Assembly (NCBI RefSeq): GCF_009497155.1
Contig: NZ_WINI01000001.1
Span: 806,001-870,000 of the forward strand
Direction of reading: 5' to 3'
Length of the DNA stretch: 64,000 nt
Source: Glaciimonas soli
GTDB lineage: Bacteria; Pseudomonadota; Gammaproteobacteria; Burkholderiales; Burkholderiaceae_D
Positions 55,896 to 64,000 of the stretch are shown piece after piece. The notes beneath the pieces are model-generated. The model saw only the letters and a program-made list of their open reading frames with translations, did not search any database and had not been told where the DNA came from. How positions within the stretch are numbered: position 1 is the first letter of the stretch; every line of letters starts with the position of its first letter. The position numbers and the translations under genes are program-made.

Positions 55896-57104
55896 ATGAA
55901 AACATCATCACCGTTATTGTCTAAAAAAAACGTCGTCATCGCCATCGGTGTTCTGATTGTTTTGGCCGCCGGCGGTTTAACATTGAATAGCCGTGCAGCC
56001 AAATCACCCGCTGCAAGTGCCCCACCACCAGCTTCGGTTTCAGTTGCCAAAGCGCTGGAAAAATCTGTTACTGAATGGGATGATTTTTCTGGTCGGGTGG
56101 AAGCGATAGAGCGCGTGGAAATTCGCCCTCGTGTGGCTGGCACCATAGACGCAGTGCATTTCCAAGAGGGTCAACTGGTTAAAAAAGGCAGCTTGCTATT
56201 CACCATCGATCCACGCCCTTATCAGGCAGAATTGGCACGCGCCTCGGCAACGCAAGCCGGCGCACAAGCCAGCCTGGCTTTAGCCAAAACTGAACTGGAT
56301 CGCAGCCGCCGCTTGATCGACGAGCACGCGATTGCCCAAAGCGAGTTGGATCAGCGTAACAACGCTGTCCTGGAAGCCGATGCCAATCTAAAAGCAGCAC
56401 AGGCAGCAGTACAAACGGCCAAACTTAACCTGGAATATACGTCCATCACCGCGCCCGTGAGCGGCCGAGTTTCACGCGCAGAAATCACGGTTGGCAATCT
56501 GGTTGGCGCAGGCGCAAATACGCCCGCATTGACTACAGTGGTCTCCGTTTCACCGGTGTACGTCAATTTTGAAGTTGATGAGCAAACCTATATCCGTTAC
56601 GCCGCCAACGGCGCTGCAGGCAATTCTGGCATCAGTCGTTTGCCGGTGTCGATTGGATTGGCAAACGAACAGGGCTATCCGCATCAAGGGCGCATCAAAT
56701 CGTTTGATAATCGGCTCGATACAGCTTCCGGCACGATGCGAGTGCGCGCCGAGTTTGACAATGACAACGGTTTACTCACGCCCGGTATGTTTGCCCGGGT
56801 TCGTACTGGCGGTTCGGCGGCAGAAACCGTGGTTTTGATCGACGACAAAGCAGTGGGAACCGATCAGGATAAAAAATATGTCATGGTGGTCAATAGCGAC
56901 AACAAAGTAAATTATCGTCCAGTCGCACTCGGTCCAATGGTCGATGGCATGCGCATCGTCCGCTCTGGATTGAATAAAGATGAACGCATCGTCGTCAATG
57001 GTTTGCAGCGGATTCGCCCTAACGATGTCGTGACGCCAGTGATGATCTCGATGGACACCAGTGTCGCATTGGGGAAACCATCGGCTACGGTGGCGATGAA
57101 ATAA
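55896..57104 (+). CDS. RND efflux periplasmic adaptor (membrane fusion protein)
   Basis: 402 residues of the AcrA/MexA type. One N-terminal signal or anchor helix (about 9-30) is followed by the first beta domain, with ERVEIRPRVAGTIDAVHFQE. The lipoyl half-motifs flank an alpha-helical hairpin (about 100-170, ALAKTELDRSRRLIDEHAIA), and TSITAPVSGRVSRAEITVG and the membrane-proximal domain follow. No lipobox Cys is seen. The adaptor links the inner-membrane pump to the outer-membrane channel. It is the first gene of the tripartite operon, with a 200-base leader. Confidence 0.93.
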   Translation: MKTSSPLLSKKNVVIAIGVLIVLAAGGLTLNSRAAKSPAASAPPPASVSVAKALEKSVTEWDDFSGRVEAIERVEIRPRVAGTIDAVHFQEGQLVKKGSLLFTIDPRPYQAELARASATQAGAQASLALAKTELDRSRRLIDEHAIAQSELDQRNNAVLEADANLKAAQAAVQTAKLNLEYTSITAPVSGRVSRAEITVGNLVGAGANTPALTTVVSVSPVYVNFEVDEQTYIRYAANGAAGNSGISRLPVSIGLANEQGYPHQGRIKSFDNRLDTASGTMRVRAEFDNDNGLLTPGMFARVRTGGSAAETVVLIDDKAVGTDQDKKYVMVVNSDNKVNYRPVALGPMVDGMRIVRSGLNKDERIVVNGLQRIRPNDVVTPVMISMDTSVALGKPSATVAMK

Positions 57105-57113
57105 GCCCTCTCG

Positions 57114-57163
57114 CCCTCTCCTGATACGGGAATACAGGAGAGGGAGCAAACCGCCGGTTTGCT
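57114..57163. repeat. Two hairpins in the adaptor-pump spacer
   Basis: CCCTCTCCTG (57114-57123) pairs with CAGGAGAGGG (57135-57144), and directly after it AGCAAACC (57145-57152) pairs with GGTTTGCT (57156-57163). They lie in the 167-base gap between the adaptor and pump genes and may attenuate or process the operon transcript. The first resembles the hairpin at 3831-3854. Confidence 0.6.
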
Positions 57164-57271
57164 AAAAATGCTAGCAACGCCGCAACATTTTGACTCCACG
57201 CATACGCGAGGATGGGGCGGCTTTTTGCGCGAACTTCGTCTTCACATCATTATTCAGAAAAGAACAACACC

Positions 57272-60200
57272 ATGAATATTTCTAAATTCTTCATTGATAG
57301 GCCCATCTTTGCCGGGATCTTGTCGTCAGTGATCTTGATCGCCGGTTTGATCGCCATGTTCAATCTGCCGATTTCAGAATATCCCGAAGTGATCCCACCA
57401 TCGGTGATCGTCAAGGCACAATATCCGGGTGCCAATCCGGAAACCATTGCGGAAACCGTTGCCACACCGATTGAAGAGCAAATCAACGGCGTCGAAGGCA
57501 TGTTGTATATGTCATCGCAAGCTACCACCGATGGTTTGATGACGCTAACTGTCACGTTCAAACTCGGCGTCTCACCCGATCAGGCACAGCAGTTGGTGCA
57601 AAACCGTGTTAATCAAGCGTTACCAAGATTGCCGGATGTGGTACAGCGCCTGGGGGTGACGACCACCAAAAGCTCACCAAATTTAACCATGGTGGTGCAT
57701 TTGCTATCACCTAACGATAGATACGATATGGCGTATCTGCGCAACTACGCAGTGCTTAATGTCAAAGATAGATTGGCACGCTTGCCAGGTATCGGTGACG
57801 TGCAATTGTTTGGCTCTGGCGATTACTCGATGCGCGTCTGGCTGGACCCGCGCAAAGTCGCGGAACGTGGCCTGACCGCCGACGATGTAGTCAATGCAAT
57901 TCGCGAACAAAACGTCAATGTCGCCGCCGGCGTGATCGGCGCCTCGCCGTCTGTGCCTGGCGTTAGTTATCAGATGTCAATCAATGCACGTGGCCGTTTA
58001 AGCACGGTAGAAGAGTTTGAAAACATTGTCGTGCGTACCTCATCCGATGGGGTCGTGACCTATCTGAAAGACGTCGGCAGAGTTGAATTAGGTGCCAGCG
58101 AATATGCCCTGCGCTCCCTACTGGATAACAAACAAGCGGTGGCGATACCAATTTTTCAGGCACCCGGCTCGAACGCATTGGAGATTTCCGACAATGTGCG
58201 CAAAACCATGGCAGAACTGAAAAAAGATATGCCGGAAGGCGTCGACTACAAGATTGTGTATGACCCAACGCAATTCGTTCGCGCTTCTATCGAGGCGGTA
58301 ACGCATACCTTGCTGGAAGCGATTTTACTGGTGGTTATCGTTGTCATCATTTTCTTGCAAACCTGGCGTGCTTCCATCATTCCGTTGTTGGCGGTGCCAA
58401 TCTCGGTGATCGGTACATTTGCGGTGATGCTGGGTCTGGGCTTTTCGATCAACGCCTTGAGTTTGTTTGGTTTGGTACTGGCCATCGGTATCGTGGTCGA
58501 TGATGCCATCGTGGTAGTGGAAAATGTAGAACGCAACATTGAACAAGGTTTATCGGCAAAAGCGGCAACCTATAAGGCGATGCAAGAAGTGTCCGGACCT
58601 ATCGTTGCCATTGCCCTGACCTTATGTGCGGTGTTCATTCCGTTGGCATTTGTCAGCGGTTTGACTGGTCAATTTTTCAAACAGTTTGCATTGACGATTG
58701 CGATTTCCACCATCATTTCGGCCTTCAACTCGTTGACGCTATCACCGGCCTTGGCCGCGTTGCTATTGAAAAGCCACGGCGCTAAAAAAGACCGTTTCCA
58801 ACGCGCGATTGATAGTGCATTTGGCTGGTTCTTTGTGCGCTTTAATCGCGTGTTCCATCGCAGCTCGGATAATTACAGCACCGGCGTTGCTTCCATTCTT
58901 AAACGTAAATCTGCGGCGCTGATGGTATATGCGGTGTTAATCGGCACGACCATGTTCCTGTTTCATATTGTGCCAACAGGTTTTGTACCGGGACAAGATA
59001 AACAGTATTTAGTCGGCTTCGCTCAATTGCCGGACGCTGCATCGTTGGATAGAACCGAAGATGTCATCCGCCAAATGTCAGACATCGCGATGAAACAACC
59101 GGGAGTGGAATCGGCTGTCGCCTTCCCCGGTTTGTCAATCAATGGTTTCGTCAATAGTCCAAATTCAGGAATCGTGTTCACCACGCTCAAGCCATTCGAC
59201 GAGCGCCGTGGCGCAGACCAGAGTGGCGCAGCGATTGCGCAACAGCTGAATCAGAAATTTTCAAGTATTCAAGGCGCGTTCATTGCGATGTTCCCGCCAC
59301 CGCCGGTACAAGGCTTAGGCACGATCGGCGGGTTTAAATTGCAAATCCAGGATCGCGGCGCACTCGGCAACGAAGCAATGAACGACGCCTTGCAAGCCTT
59401 CATGGCCAAAGCACGCCAGGCACCGGAATTGACGGGAATGTTTTCCAGTTTCCAAATCAATGTGCCGCAATTATATGCCGACGTCGATCGGGTGCGGGCG
59501 CAACAATTAGGTGTATCGATTCCGGCTGTATTCGATACTTTGCAAATTTATTTAGGCTCACTCTACGTCAATGATTTCAATAAATTTGGCCGCACTTTCC
59601 AAGTGCGGGTACAGGCAGATGCGCCCTTCCGGGCCCATGCTGAAGATATCGGCCTACTGAAAACACGCAACGACAAAGGCGAAATGGTGCCGCTATCATC
59701 GCTACTGAAAATGACGCAAAGTCACGGCCCGGATCAGGCCATCCGCTATAACGGCTTTCCTTCGGCAGACGTGAACGGCGGTCCAGCACCCGGCTATAGC
59801 AGCGGTCAGGCACAAGCCGCAGTGGAACGCATCGCGGCAGAAACTCTGCCACGCGGGATTAGTTATGAATGGACCGAGATCACGTATCAAGACAAGATTG
59901 CTGGTAATACGCTATTCATTATTTTGCCGTTGTGCATGCTGTTGGTGTTCTTTGTGTTGGCAGCGCAGTACGAAAGTCTGGCCCTGCCATTGGCGGTGTT
60001 ATTGATCGTCCCGATGGGCATTTTGTCAGCAATTTTTGGTGTGTGGCTCACTAAAGGCGACAACAATCTGTTCACGCAAATCAGTCTGGTGGTGTTGGTG
60101 GGATTAGCTTGTAAGAATGCGATTCTGATTGTCGAGTTTGCACGTGAACTGGAACATCAGGGGCGCAGTATTTACGCTGCCGCGATTGAAGCAGCGCATA

Positions 60201-60535
60201 TGCGGTTGCGCCCGATTCTGATGACATCGATTGCATTTATTGCCGGCGTCATACCTTTGATTACGTCAACTGGCGCTGGTGCAGAAATGCGGCATGCAAT
60301 GGGTGTGGCGGTGTTCTCCGGCATGATCGGCGTGACTGCTTTCGGCTTATTCCTGACGCCTATTTTCTATGTTCTGTTACGCACTTTGGCGACCAGACTT
60401 GGTGGCAAATTGCACTACAAAGGCGAACATCAAGAGCATCACGAACAAGAGGTACAGAGCGCATCGCATGAAGTGACGCCGGCAATAGCGGCAGTCAATC
60501 AAGCGCCCCAGACACCTGCTGTGACAGGAGTATAA
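57272..60535 (+). CDS. RND multidrug efflux pump (HAE1 family, AcrB/MexB-like)
   Basis: 1087 residues from the ATG at 57272 (MNISKFFIDRPIFAGI), longer than AcrB (1049) owing to a His/Glu-rich C-terminal tail (HYKGEHQEHHEQEVQS). Twelve helices and two large periplasmic loops are evident. The proton relay region GIVVDDAIVVVENVER in TM4 has the paired Asp, and LKSHGAKKD precedes the central loop. PVQGLGTIGGFKLQIQDRG is typical of HAE1 pumps. It exports lipophilic drugs by proton exchange, and the substrate range cannot be read. It is followed after 2 bases by the outer-membrane channel gene. Confidence 0.95.
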   Translation: MNISKFFIDRPIFAGILSSVILIAGLIAMFNLPISEYPEVIPPSVIVKAQYPGANPETIAETVATPIEEQINGVEGMLYMSSQATTDGLMTLTVTFKLGVSPDQAQQLVQNRVNQALPRLPDVVQRLGVTTTKSSPNLTMVVHLLSPNDRYDMAYLRNYAVLNVKDRLARLPGIGDVQLFGSGDYSMRVWLDPRKVAERGLTADDVVNAIREQNVNVAAGVIGASPSVPGVSYQMSINARGRLSTVEEFENIVVRTSSDGVVTYLKDVGRVELGASEYALRSLLDNKQAVAIPIFQAPGSNALEISDNVRKTMAELKKDMPEGVDYKIVYDPTQFVRASIEAVTHTLLEAILLVVIVVIIFLQTWRASIIPLLAVPISVIGTFAVMLGLGFSINALSLFGLVLAIGIVVDDAIVVVENVERNIEQGLSAKAATYKAMQEVSGPIVAIALTLCAVFIPLAFVSGLTGQFFKQFALTIAISTIISAFNSLTLSPALAALLLKSHGAKKDRFQRAIDSAFGWFFVRFNRVFHRSSDNYSTGVASILKRKSAALMVYAVLIGTTMFLFHIVPTGFVPGQDKQYLVGFAQLPDAASLDRTEDVIRQMSDIAMKQPGVESAVAFPGLSINGFVNSPNSGIVFTTLKPFDERRGADQSGAAIAQQLNQKFSSIQGAFIAMFPPPPVQGLGTIGGFKLQIQDRGALGNEAMNDALQAFMAKARQAPELTGMFSSFQINVPQLYADVDRVRAQQLGVSIPAVFDTLQIYLGSLYVNDFNKFGRTFQVRVQADAPFRAHAEDIGLLKTRNDKGEMVPLSSLLKMTQSHGPDQAIRYNGFPSADVNGGPAPGYSSGQAQAAVERIAAETLPRGISYEWTEITYQDKIAGNTLFIILPLCMLLVFFVLAAQYESLALPLAVLLIVPMGILSAIFGVWLTKGDNNLFTQISLVVLVGLACKNAILIVEFARELEHQGRSIYAAAIEAAHMRLRPILMTSIAFIAGVIPLITSTGAGAEMRHAMGVAVFSGMIGVTAFGLFLTPIFYVLLRTLATRLGGKLHYKGEHQEHHEQEVQSASHEVTPAIAAVNQAPQTPAVTGV

Positions 60536-60537
60536 AA

Positions 60538-61986
60538 ATGAAAAAATATAATTTAACACTGATGACTTTGGTAGCTGCGCTGGTTCTTGCCGGCTGCTCC
60601 ACTACCAAACCGCCTGAACAAGTCGAAATGAAATTACCTACTCAATATCGCGAGTTGGCAGCCGATTCGACTGAATTAGATGGACATTGGAAACCGGCAC
60701 AACCTGCTGACGGCAGCGACCGCGGTACATGGTGGGCCATTTTCGGCGATGCAAAACTAAATGGCTTGATCACACAGGCAACGCAATCCAGTCCGACGTT
60801 AGTAATGGCTATGGCCAGGGTCAAAGATGCACGCGCCACCGCAGGTCTGGCCGATGCTGATCGTGCTTTTCAGTTAGGAGCAGGTTTTGGTCCGACTCGC
60901 CAAGGCAATGCCAGCAGCACGTCAACTCAATGGCAAGCGCAATTGACTGCGTCGTATGAAGTCGATTTGTTTGGACGCCTATCGGACAATAGTCGCGCTG
61001 CGCAACTGGATGTGCAAGCACAAGAAGCGGCGTATCGTTCGGTCTTGCTGGCATTGCAAGCCGATGTAGCGCAACAGTATTTTTCGATACGCTCGCTGGA
61101 TTCAGAGCTCGACGTGCTTCAGCAAACTATCGTCCTTCGCCAGGAAGCATTGCGTCTGGTCGAACATCGTTATAAAGAAGGTGATATCAGTGAACTAGAT
61201 GTGGCGCAGGCAAAAACTGAATTAGCATCCGCGCAGGCAGAACAAGAAGGCGTAGAACGGAATCGTTCACTGCATGATCATGCCTTGGCGATTTTGCTGG
61301 GAAAAGCGCCCGCACAATTCTCCTTAAGCACGTCACCTATCACTGCCGTTACCATCAATATTCCAGCGGGCCTACCGTCTGACTTGCTAGAGCGACGTCC
61401 CGATATAGCGCAGGCACAGCGCCAATTAGCCGCCGCCAGCGCTCGTATCGGGGTTGCCAAAGCGGCCTTTTTCCCCAGCCTGGTATTGACTGCTTCTGGT
61501 GGCGTGGAATCAGATGCCCTCCATAATCTATTCAAATGGTCGAGCCGCAGTTGGCTGCTTGGTCCTTTGGTCGGATCAATTCTTAATCTGCCGATCTTGG
61601 ATGGTGGCCGCAACAAAGCCAATCTGGCGCGGGCCGATGCCAACTACGAAAACATGGTTGCGAACTATCGGCAGCAGGTGTTGGTTGGTTTTCAGGATGT
61701 AGAGGACAATCTGAGCAGCTTGCGCACTCTGGATAACCAGATTCGTTATCAAGAACAAGCCGTCAACGCCGCTGAGCTGGCCACACGCTTAGCTAATGCA
61801 CGCTATCGTAATGGATCGACCAGCTATATTGAAGTGATTGATGCACAGCGCTCGAGTCTTGCAACGCAACGAGCAAAAAGCCAAACTGTCGGATTGCGGG
61901 CGCTGACCTCAGTAGGGTTGATACGGGCTTTGGGTGGCGGTTGGAGTGATGACGGAAAGGATGTTGCTGCGGTTGCGCTTAAATAG
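60538..61986 (+). CDS. RND efflux outer-membrane lipoprotein (NodT/OprM family)
   Basis: 482 residues. A lipoprotein signal has the lipobox VLAGCS. Two repeated OEP domains follow (TYRELAADSTELDGHWK, DNSRAAQLDVQAQEAAYRS, RYKEGDISELDVAQAKTELA and later RYRNGSTSYIEVIDAQRS), as in the trimeric TolC-like channels. The LLERRPDIAQAQRQL motif is characteristic. It completes the tripartite pump with the preceding two genes, and a hairpin terminator lies 25 bases past its stop. Confidence 0.94.
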   Translation: MKKYNLTLMTLVAALVLAGCSTTKPPEQVEMKLPTQYRELAADSTELDGHWKPAQPADGSDRGTWWAIFGDAKLNGLITQATQSSPTLVMAMARVKDARATAGLADADRAFQLGAGFGPTRQGNASSTSTQWQAQLTASYEVDLFGRLSDNSRAAQLDVQAQEAAYRSVLLALQADVAQQYFSIRSLDSELDVLQQTIVLRQEALRLVEHRYKEGDISELDVAQAKTELASAQAEQEGVERNRSLHDHALAILLGKAPAQFSLSTSPITAVTINIPAGLPSDLLERRPDIAQAQRQLAAASARIGVAKAAFFPSLVLTASGGVESDALHNLFKWSSRSWLLGPLVGSILNLPILDGGRNKANLARADANYENMVANYRQQVLVGFQDVEDNLSSLRTLDNQIRYQEQAVNAAELATRLANARYRNGSTSYIEVIDAQRSSLATQRAKSQTVGLRALTSVGLIRALGGGWSDDGKDVAAVALK

Positions 61987-62010
61987 CTTTCGCAAAATCG
62001 AATCGGCTTA

Positions 62011-62041
62011 CGGTGAGAGCATTAGCCAAATGCTCTCACCG
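62011..62041. terminator. Terminator hairpin of the RND operon
   Basis: CGGTGAGAGCATT and AATGCTCTCACCG form a perfect 13-bp stem with loop AGCCA. It lies between the convergent channel and MFS genes. Only a short CATTTT follows, so efficiency is uncertain. Confidence 0.65.
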
Positions 62042-62080
62042 CGCCATTTTCCGCTTAACCTACGTCAACCTATACAAGTA

Positions 62081-63307
62081 TTAAGACGATGAAAATTCAT
62101 TGACGGCTGGTGACAGCTTTCTGAGCCTCAGCATGACAAACGCTGCAAGCAACAATCCCCCGCCTGACAAGATTGCTAATGCGTATGACGCACCATAATG
62201 ATCTGCAATAACACCCGCTCCTAACGATACAGAAGAGGCTGTTACTACATTCCATCGATACGATCGTGCTATTGCCGACGCGATAAACTCTTCAGTAAAG
62301 TTACTGAGGATTGCATACCATCCAAGGGCAAGAACCAGATTTGAAAATAGATGTGCAACAAAGACTAAAAAGAGCGACAGCCAAAGATAGTCGACCAGAG
62401 GCAGCGACAAATAACAGGCGAGAAATGCAGCTAATAAAATAAAGATCACTCTCCCATCTTTGCTATAGGTGCCAAATCTATCTGGGGAAAGAAGAAACGG
62501 GCCCAACAGTTGTCCCAAACTTCGGGCGAACAATAATGGCAACGTTGCAGCCGCACTCCGGCCATTGCTACTTCCGCTCGCGAGTGAGGGAAGCAATGCC
62601 ATCGCAGGTACCCCAACCAACGCCAGCGACGGCAACGTCAGTAGTGCGAAGCGTTGCTCAATCGTGAGAGTCATCCATTTGACCTTTTTGGAAGCCTCTG
62701 GAACTGCATAATCAACACAACCCTTAAAAGAAAAATAAGCGAGAACAATCAGAAAAATTGAAACGCAATAACTTGCGCCATCCAACATCAAAATATTGAT
62801 AGCTTTGAAATGGCCATATAAAAAACTGCCAAGCCCGATTCCGAACAACGTATTTGAAGCAAATATCACCGTCTCCACACTGGCAGCCGTCGATAATTCG
62901 TCTTCGGATAGTCCTCGCTTAAAAACCAGTTCCATGGCCGGCAATGTCATTCCAATGGAAAATGCCGCAAGCAATTCAGCAAACTGAAGCAATATCACTG
63001 AGTTGTGCGCTATCCCCACAATCGGTATTGCAAGACCACAAAATCCTATAAGTTCTCCTAAAATAAGAATAAAAAACGGAGAGCGGTAAACTAATAATTT
63101 TTCACCAAGAAAGCTGCCTGCCAACCCAGGTACAGTGGCTAATGCGTACGCAATTGCGAGAGCTGAAGATGGCGCGTTAAGGCGCAATAGCTCTCCAAAC
63201 ACGATGACAAAAGTCAAACCCGTACCGATGGATGACGCAATAAATCCCGCGGAAAGCAGGCGCAGCCAGCGGTGCCGCCGCAATGAACGAAATAAAGATT
63301 TCAGCAT
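62081..63307 (-). CDS. MFS transporter
   Basis: 408 residues with about 11-12 membrane helices. The N-terminus is basic (LFRSLRRHRWLRLL). The usual motif A is weak (GSFLGEKLLVYRSP in the second loop), so the family placement is general. VSLGAGVIADHYGASYALAIL in the eleventh helix region resembles enterobactin-exporter or MFS_3 type proteins. No substrate can be proposed. The gene is alone, convergent with the RND operon and divergent from the YdeI gene, with a 256-base AT-rich spacer before the latter. Confidence 0.78.
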   Translation of the reverse strand: MLKSLFRSLRRHRWLRLLSAGFIASSIGTGLTFVIVFGELLRLNAPSSALAIAYALATVPGLAGSFLGEKLLVYRSPFFILILGELIGFCGLAIPIVGIAHNSVILLQFAELLAAFSIGMTLPAMELVFKRGLSEDELSTAASVETVIFASNTLFGIGLGSFLYGHFKAINILMLDGASYCVSIFLIVLAYFSFKGCVDYAVPEASKKVKWMTLTIEQRFALLTLPSLALVGVPAMALLPSLASGSSNGRSAAATLPLLFARSLGQLLGPFLLSPDRFGTYSKDGRVIFILLAAFLACYLSLPLVDYLWLSLFLVFVAHLFSNLVLALGWYAILSNFTEEFIASAIARSYRWNVVTASSVSLGAGVIADHYGASYALAILSGGGLLLAAFVMLRLRKLSPAVNEFSSS

Positions 63308-63563
63308 GAGATAACCCTCAAAAGATACCTACGAAAAAAATCGTCGCATTCCAAATAAAAGGAAACGATGAAATATGAAAAATACGTATAGGTATATTTA
63401 AGAGTTACATTGGTAAATGGAAAAACGGTGATTGATGCGGATTTTCTTGCCGCCACGTAGCGACGAAAAATCTTATCATAATTCGAATTCAATGCTGCAC
63501 TTTTGATGTCGTACACTCGTAAAATATGCTCACGTCCAATCTTGAATTCAGAAGGATGCAAGA

Positions 63564-64000
63564 ATGAACTCTCAAACCAAATCCGTCACAGCTCTGCCGA
63601 TTCACCACTTTGAACAGCAACAAGACTGGACGGCCTGGCTAAAAGAAAATCACAGCACGTCACCTGGCTTATGGTTACAGTTCACAAAAAAGGGAATCGA
63701 CATACCGTCGGTTTCTTATGCTGAGGCCGTTGAAACTGCGCTTTGCTTTGGCTGGATAGATGGGCAAAAACAAGCTCACAGCGAGCAGTTCTGGCTACAG
63801 AGATTTACGCCCCGCTCAGATAAAAGCGTTTGGTCCAAGATCAATAAAGAAAAGGCATTGGCTCTGATCAAAACAGGCGTAATGCAAGCAGCCGGACTCC
63901 AGGCGATTGAGAGCGCGCGGAAAAACGGTAGTTGGGACGCCGCATATGACCCTGCAAGCAAGGCGACTGTCTCCAGTGATTTTCAGGCAGCATTGGATAG
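63564..64000 (+). CDS. YdeI/OmpD-associated family protein, N-terminal part (runs off right edge)
   Basis: The first 145 codons are in the window. AGAAGG lies 7 bases before the ATG. Family signs are WTAWLKENHSTSPGLWLQF, SYAEAVETALCFGWIDGQKQ, FTPRSDKSVWSKINKEKA and AAYDPASKATVSSDFQAAL. These proteins (YdeI; one relative has been linked to bacteriocin protection) are cytoplasmic and their biochemical role is not known. Confidence 0.85.
   Translation, partial: MNSQTKSVTALPIHHFEQQQDWTAWLKENHSTSPGLWLQFTKKGIDIPSVSYAEAVETALCFGWIDGQKQAHSEQFWLQRFTPRSDKSVWSKINKEKALALIKTGVMQAAGLQAIESARKNGSWDAAYDPASKATVSSDFQAALD

Noticed and set aside
63301-63561. 86-codon minus-strand frame before the YdeI gene
   Set aside because: It has atypical aromatic-rich composition, no ribosome binding site and no recognisable domain, and it lies in a divergent spacer.

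Overview
The window reads as a chromosomal segment of a betaproteobacterium of the Burkholderiales, most likely Oxalobacteraceae (Herminiimonas/Undibacterium-like). This is inferred from the gene set: a dnaX-ybaB-recR cluster, a QueE with the Cx14CxxC cluster motif known from Burkholderia, a Burkholderia-ordered two-partner secretion locus, and a widespread betaproteobacterial intergenic repeat. Base composition looks moderate by eye. No plasmid or phage backbone is visible.

Layout. 1-720: the fimT-pilV start of a type IV minor pilin operon running off the left edge. 1.0-2.3 kb: tRNA-Pro(TGG) and transaldolase. 2.4-7.4 kb: an MFS transporter, then dnaX-ybaB-ABM monooxygenase-recR. 7.7-17.4 kb: housekeeping and metabolic genes (SDR, AidB, DUF885, PBP1a, an alpha/beta hydrolase) ending in an orphan holin-like/lytic transglycosylase pair. 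17.5-34.7 kb: a large contact-dependent inhibition (CDI) region. 34.7-39.3 kb: comEC, tatD and a flavin reductase-MarR fusion. 39.4-48.7 kb: a complete selenocysteine formate dehydrogenase locus (fdoG with an in-frame UGA at codon 197, fdoH, fdoI, fdhE, selA, selB, selC), all on the minus strand. 48.9-51.7 kb: ldcA, tadA, queD, queE. 51.8-62 kb: LysR and AraC regulators, a His-rich membrane peptide, a catalytically dead-looking esterase and an RND tripartite efflux operon. 62-64 kb: an MFS protein and the start of a YdeI-family gene.

The most unusual part is 17.5-34.9 kb. A 3000-residue CdiA-type exoprotein ends in a 270-residue C-terminal region after an ELYN motif. Its only visible cysteines are in that region. 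It is coupled by an ATGA overlap to a 3-TM membrane protein, the candidate immunity protein. Downstream lies a displaced 51-codon relic of a second, related toxin C-terminus, again ATGA-coupled to a paralogous 3-TM protein. A lipoprotein and a possible third relic with a 2-TM protein follow, and then the TpsB transporter. Upstream, the cdiA leader with its signal-peptide codons exists in three copies. Two of them are fused in frame to small DUF4189 genes. A 3' piece of comEC has been duplicated next to cdiA, and between these copies lies an amplified DUF4189/lipoprotein set ending in a truncated lipase-effector gene. I read the whole as a recombination hot spot where toxin tips and immunity genes are captured, displaced and kept.
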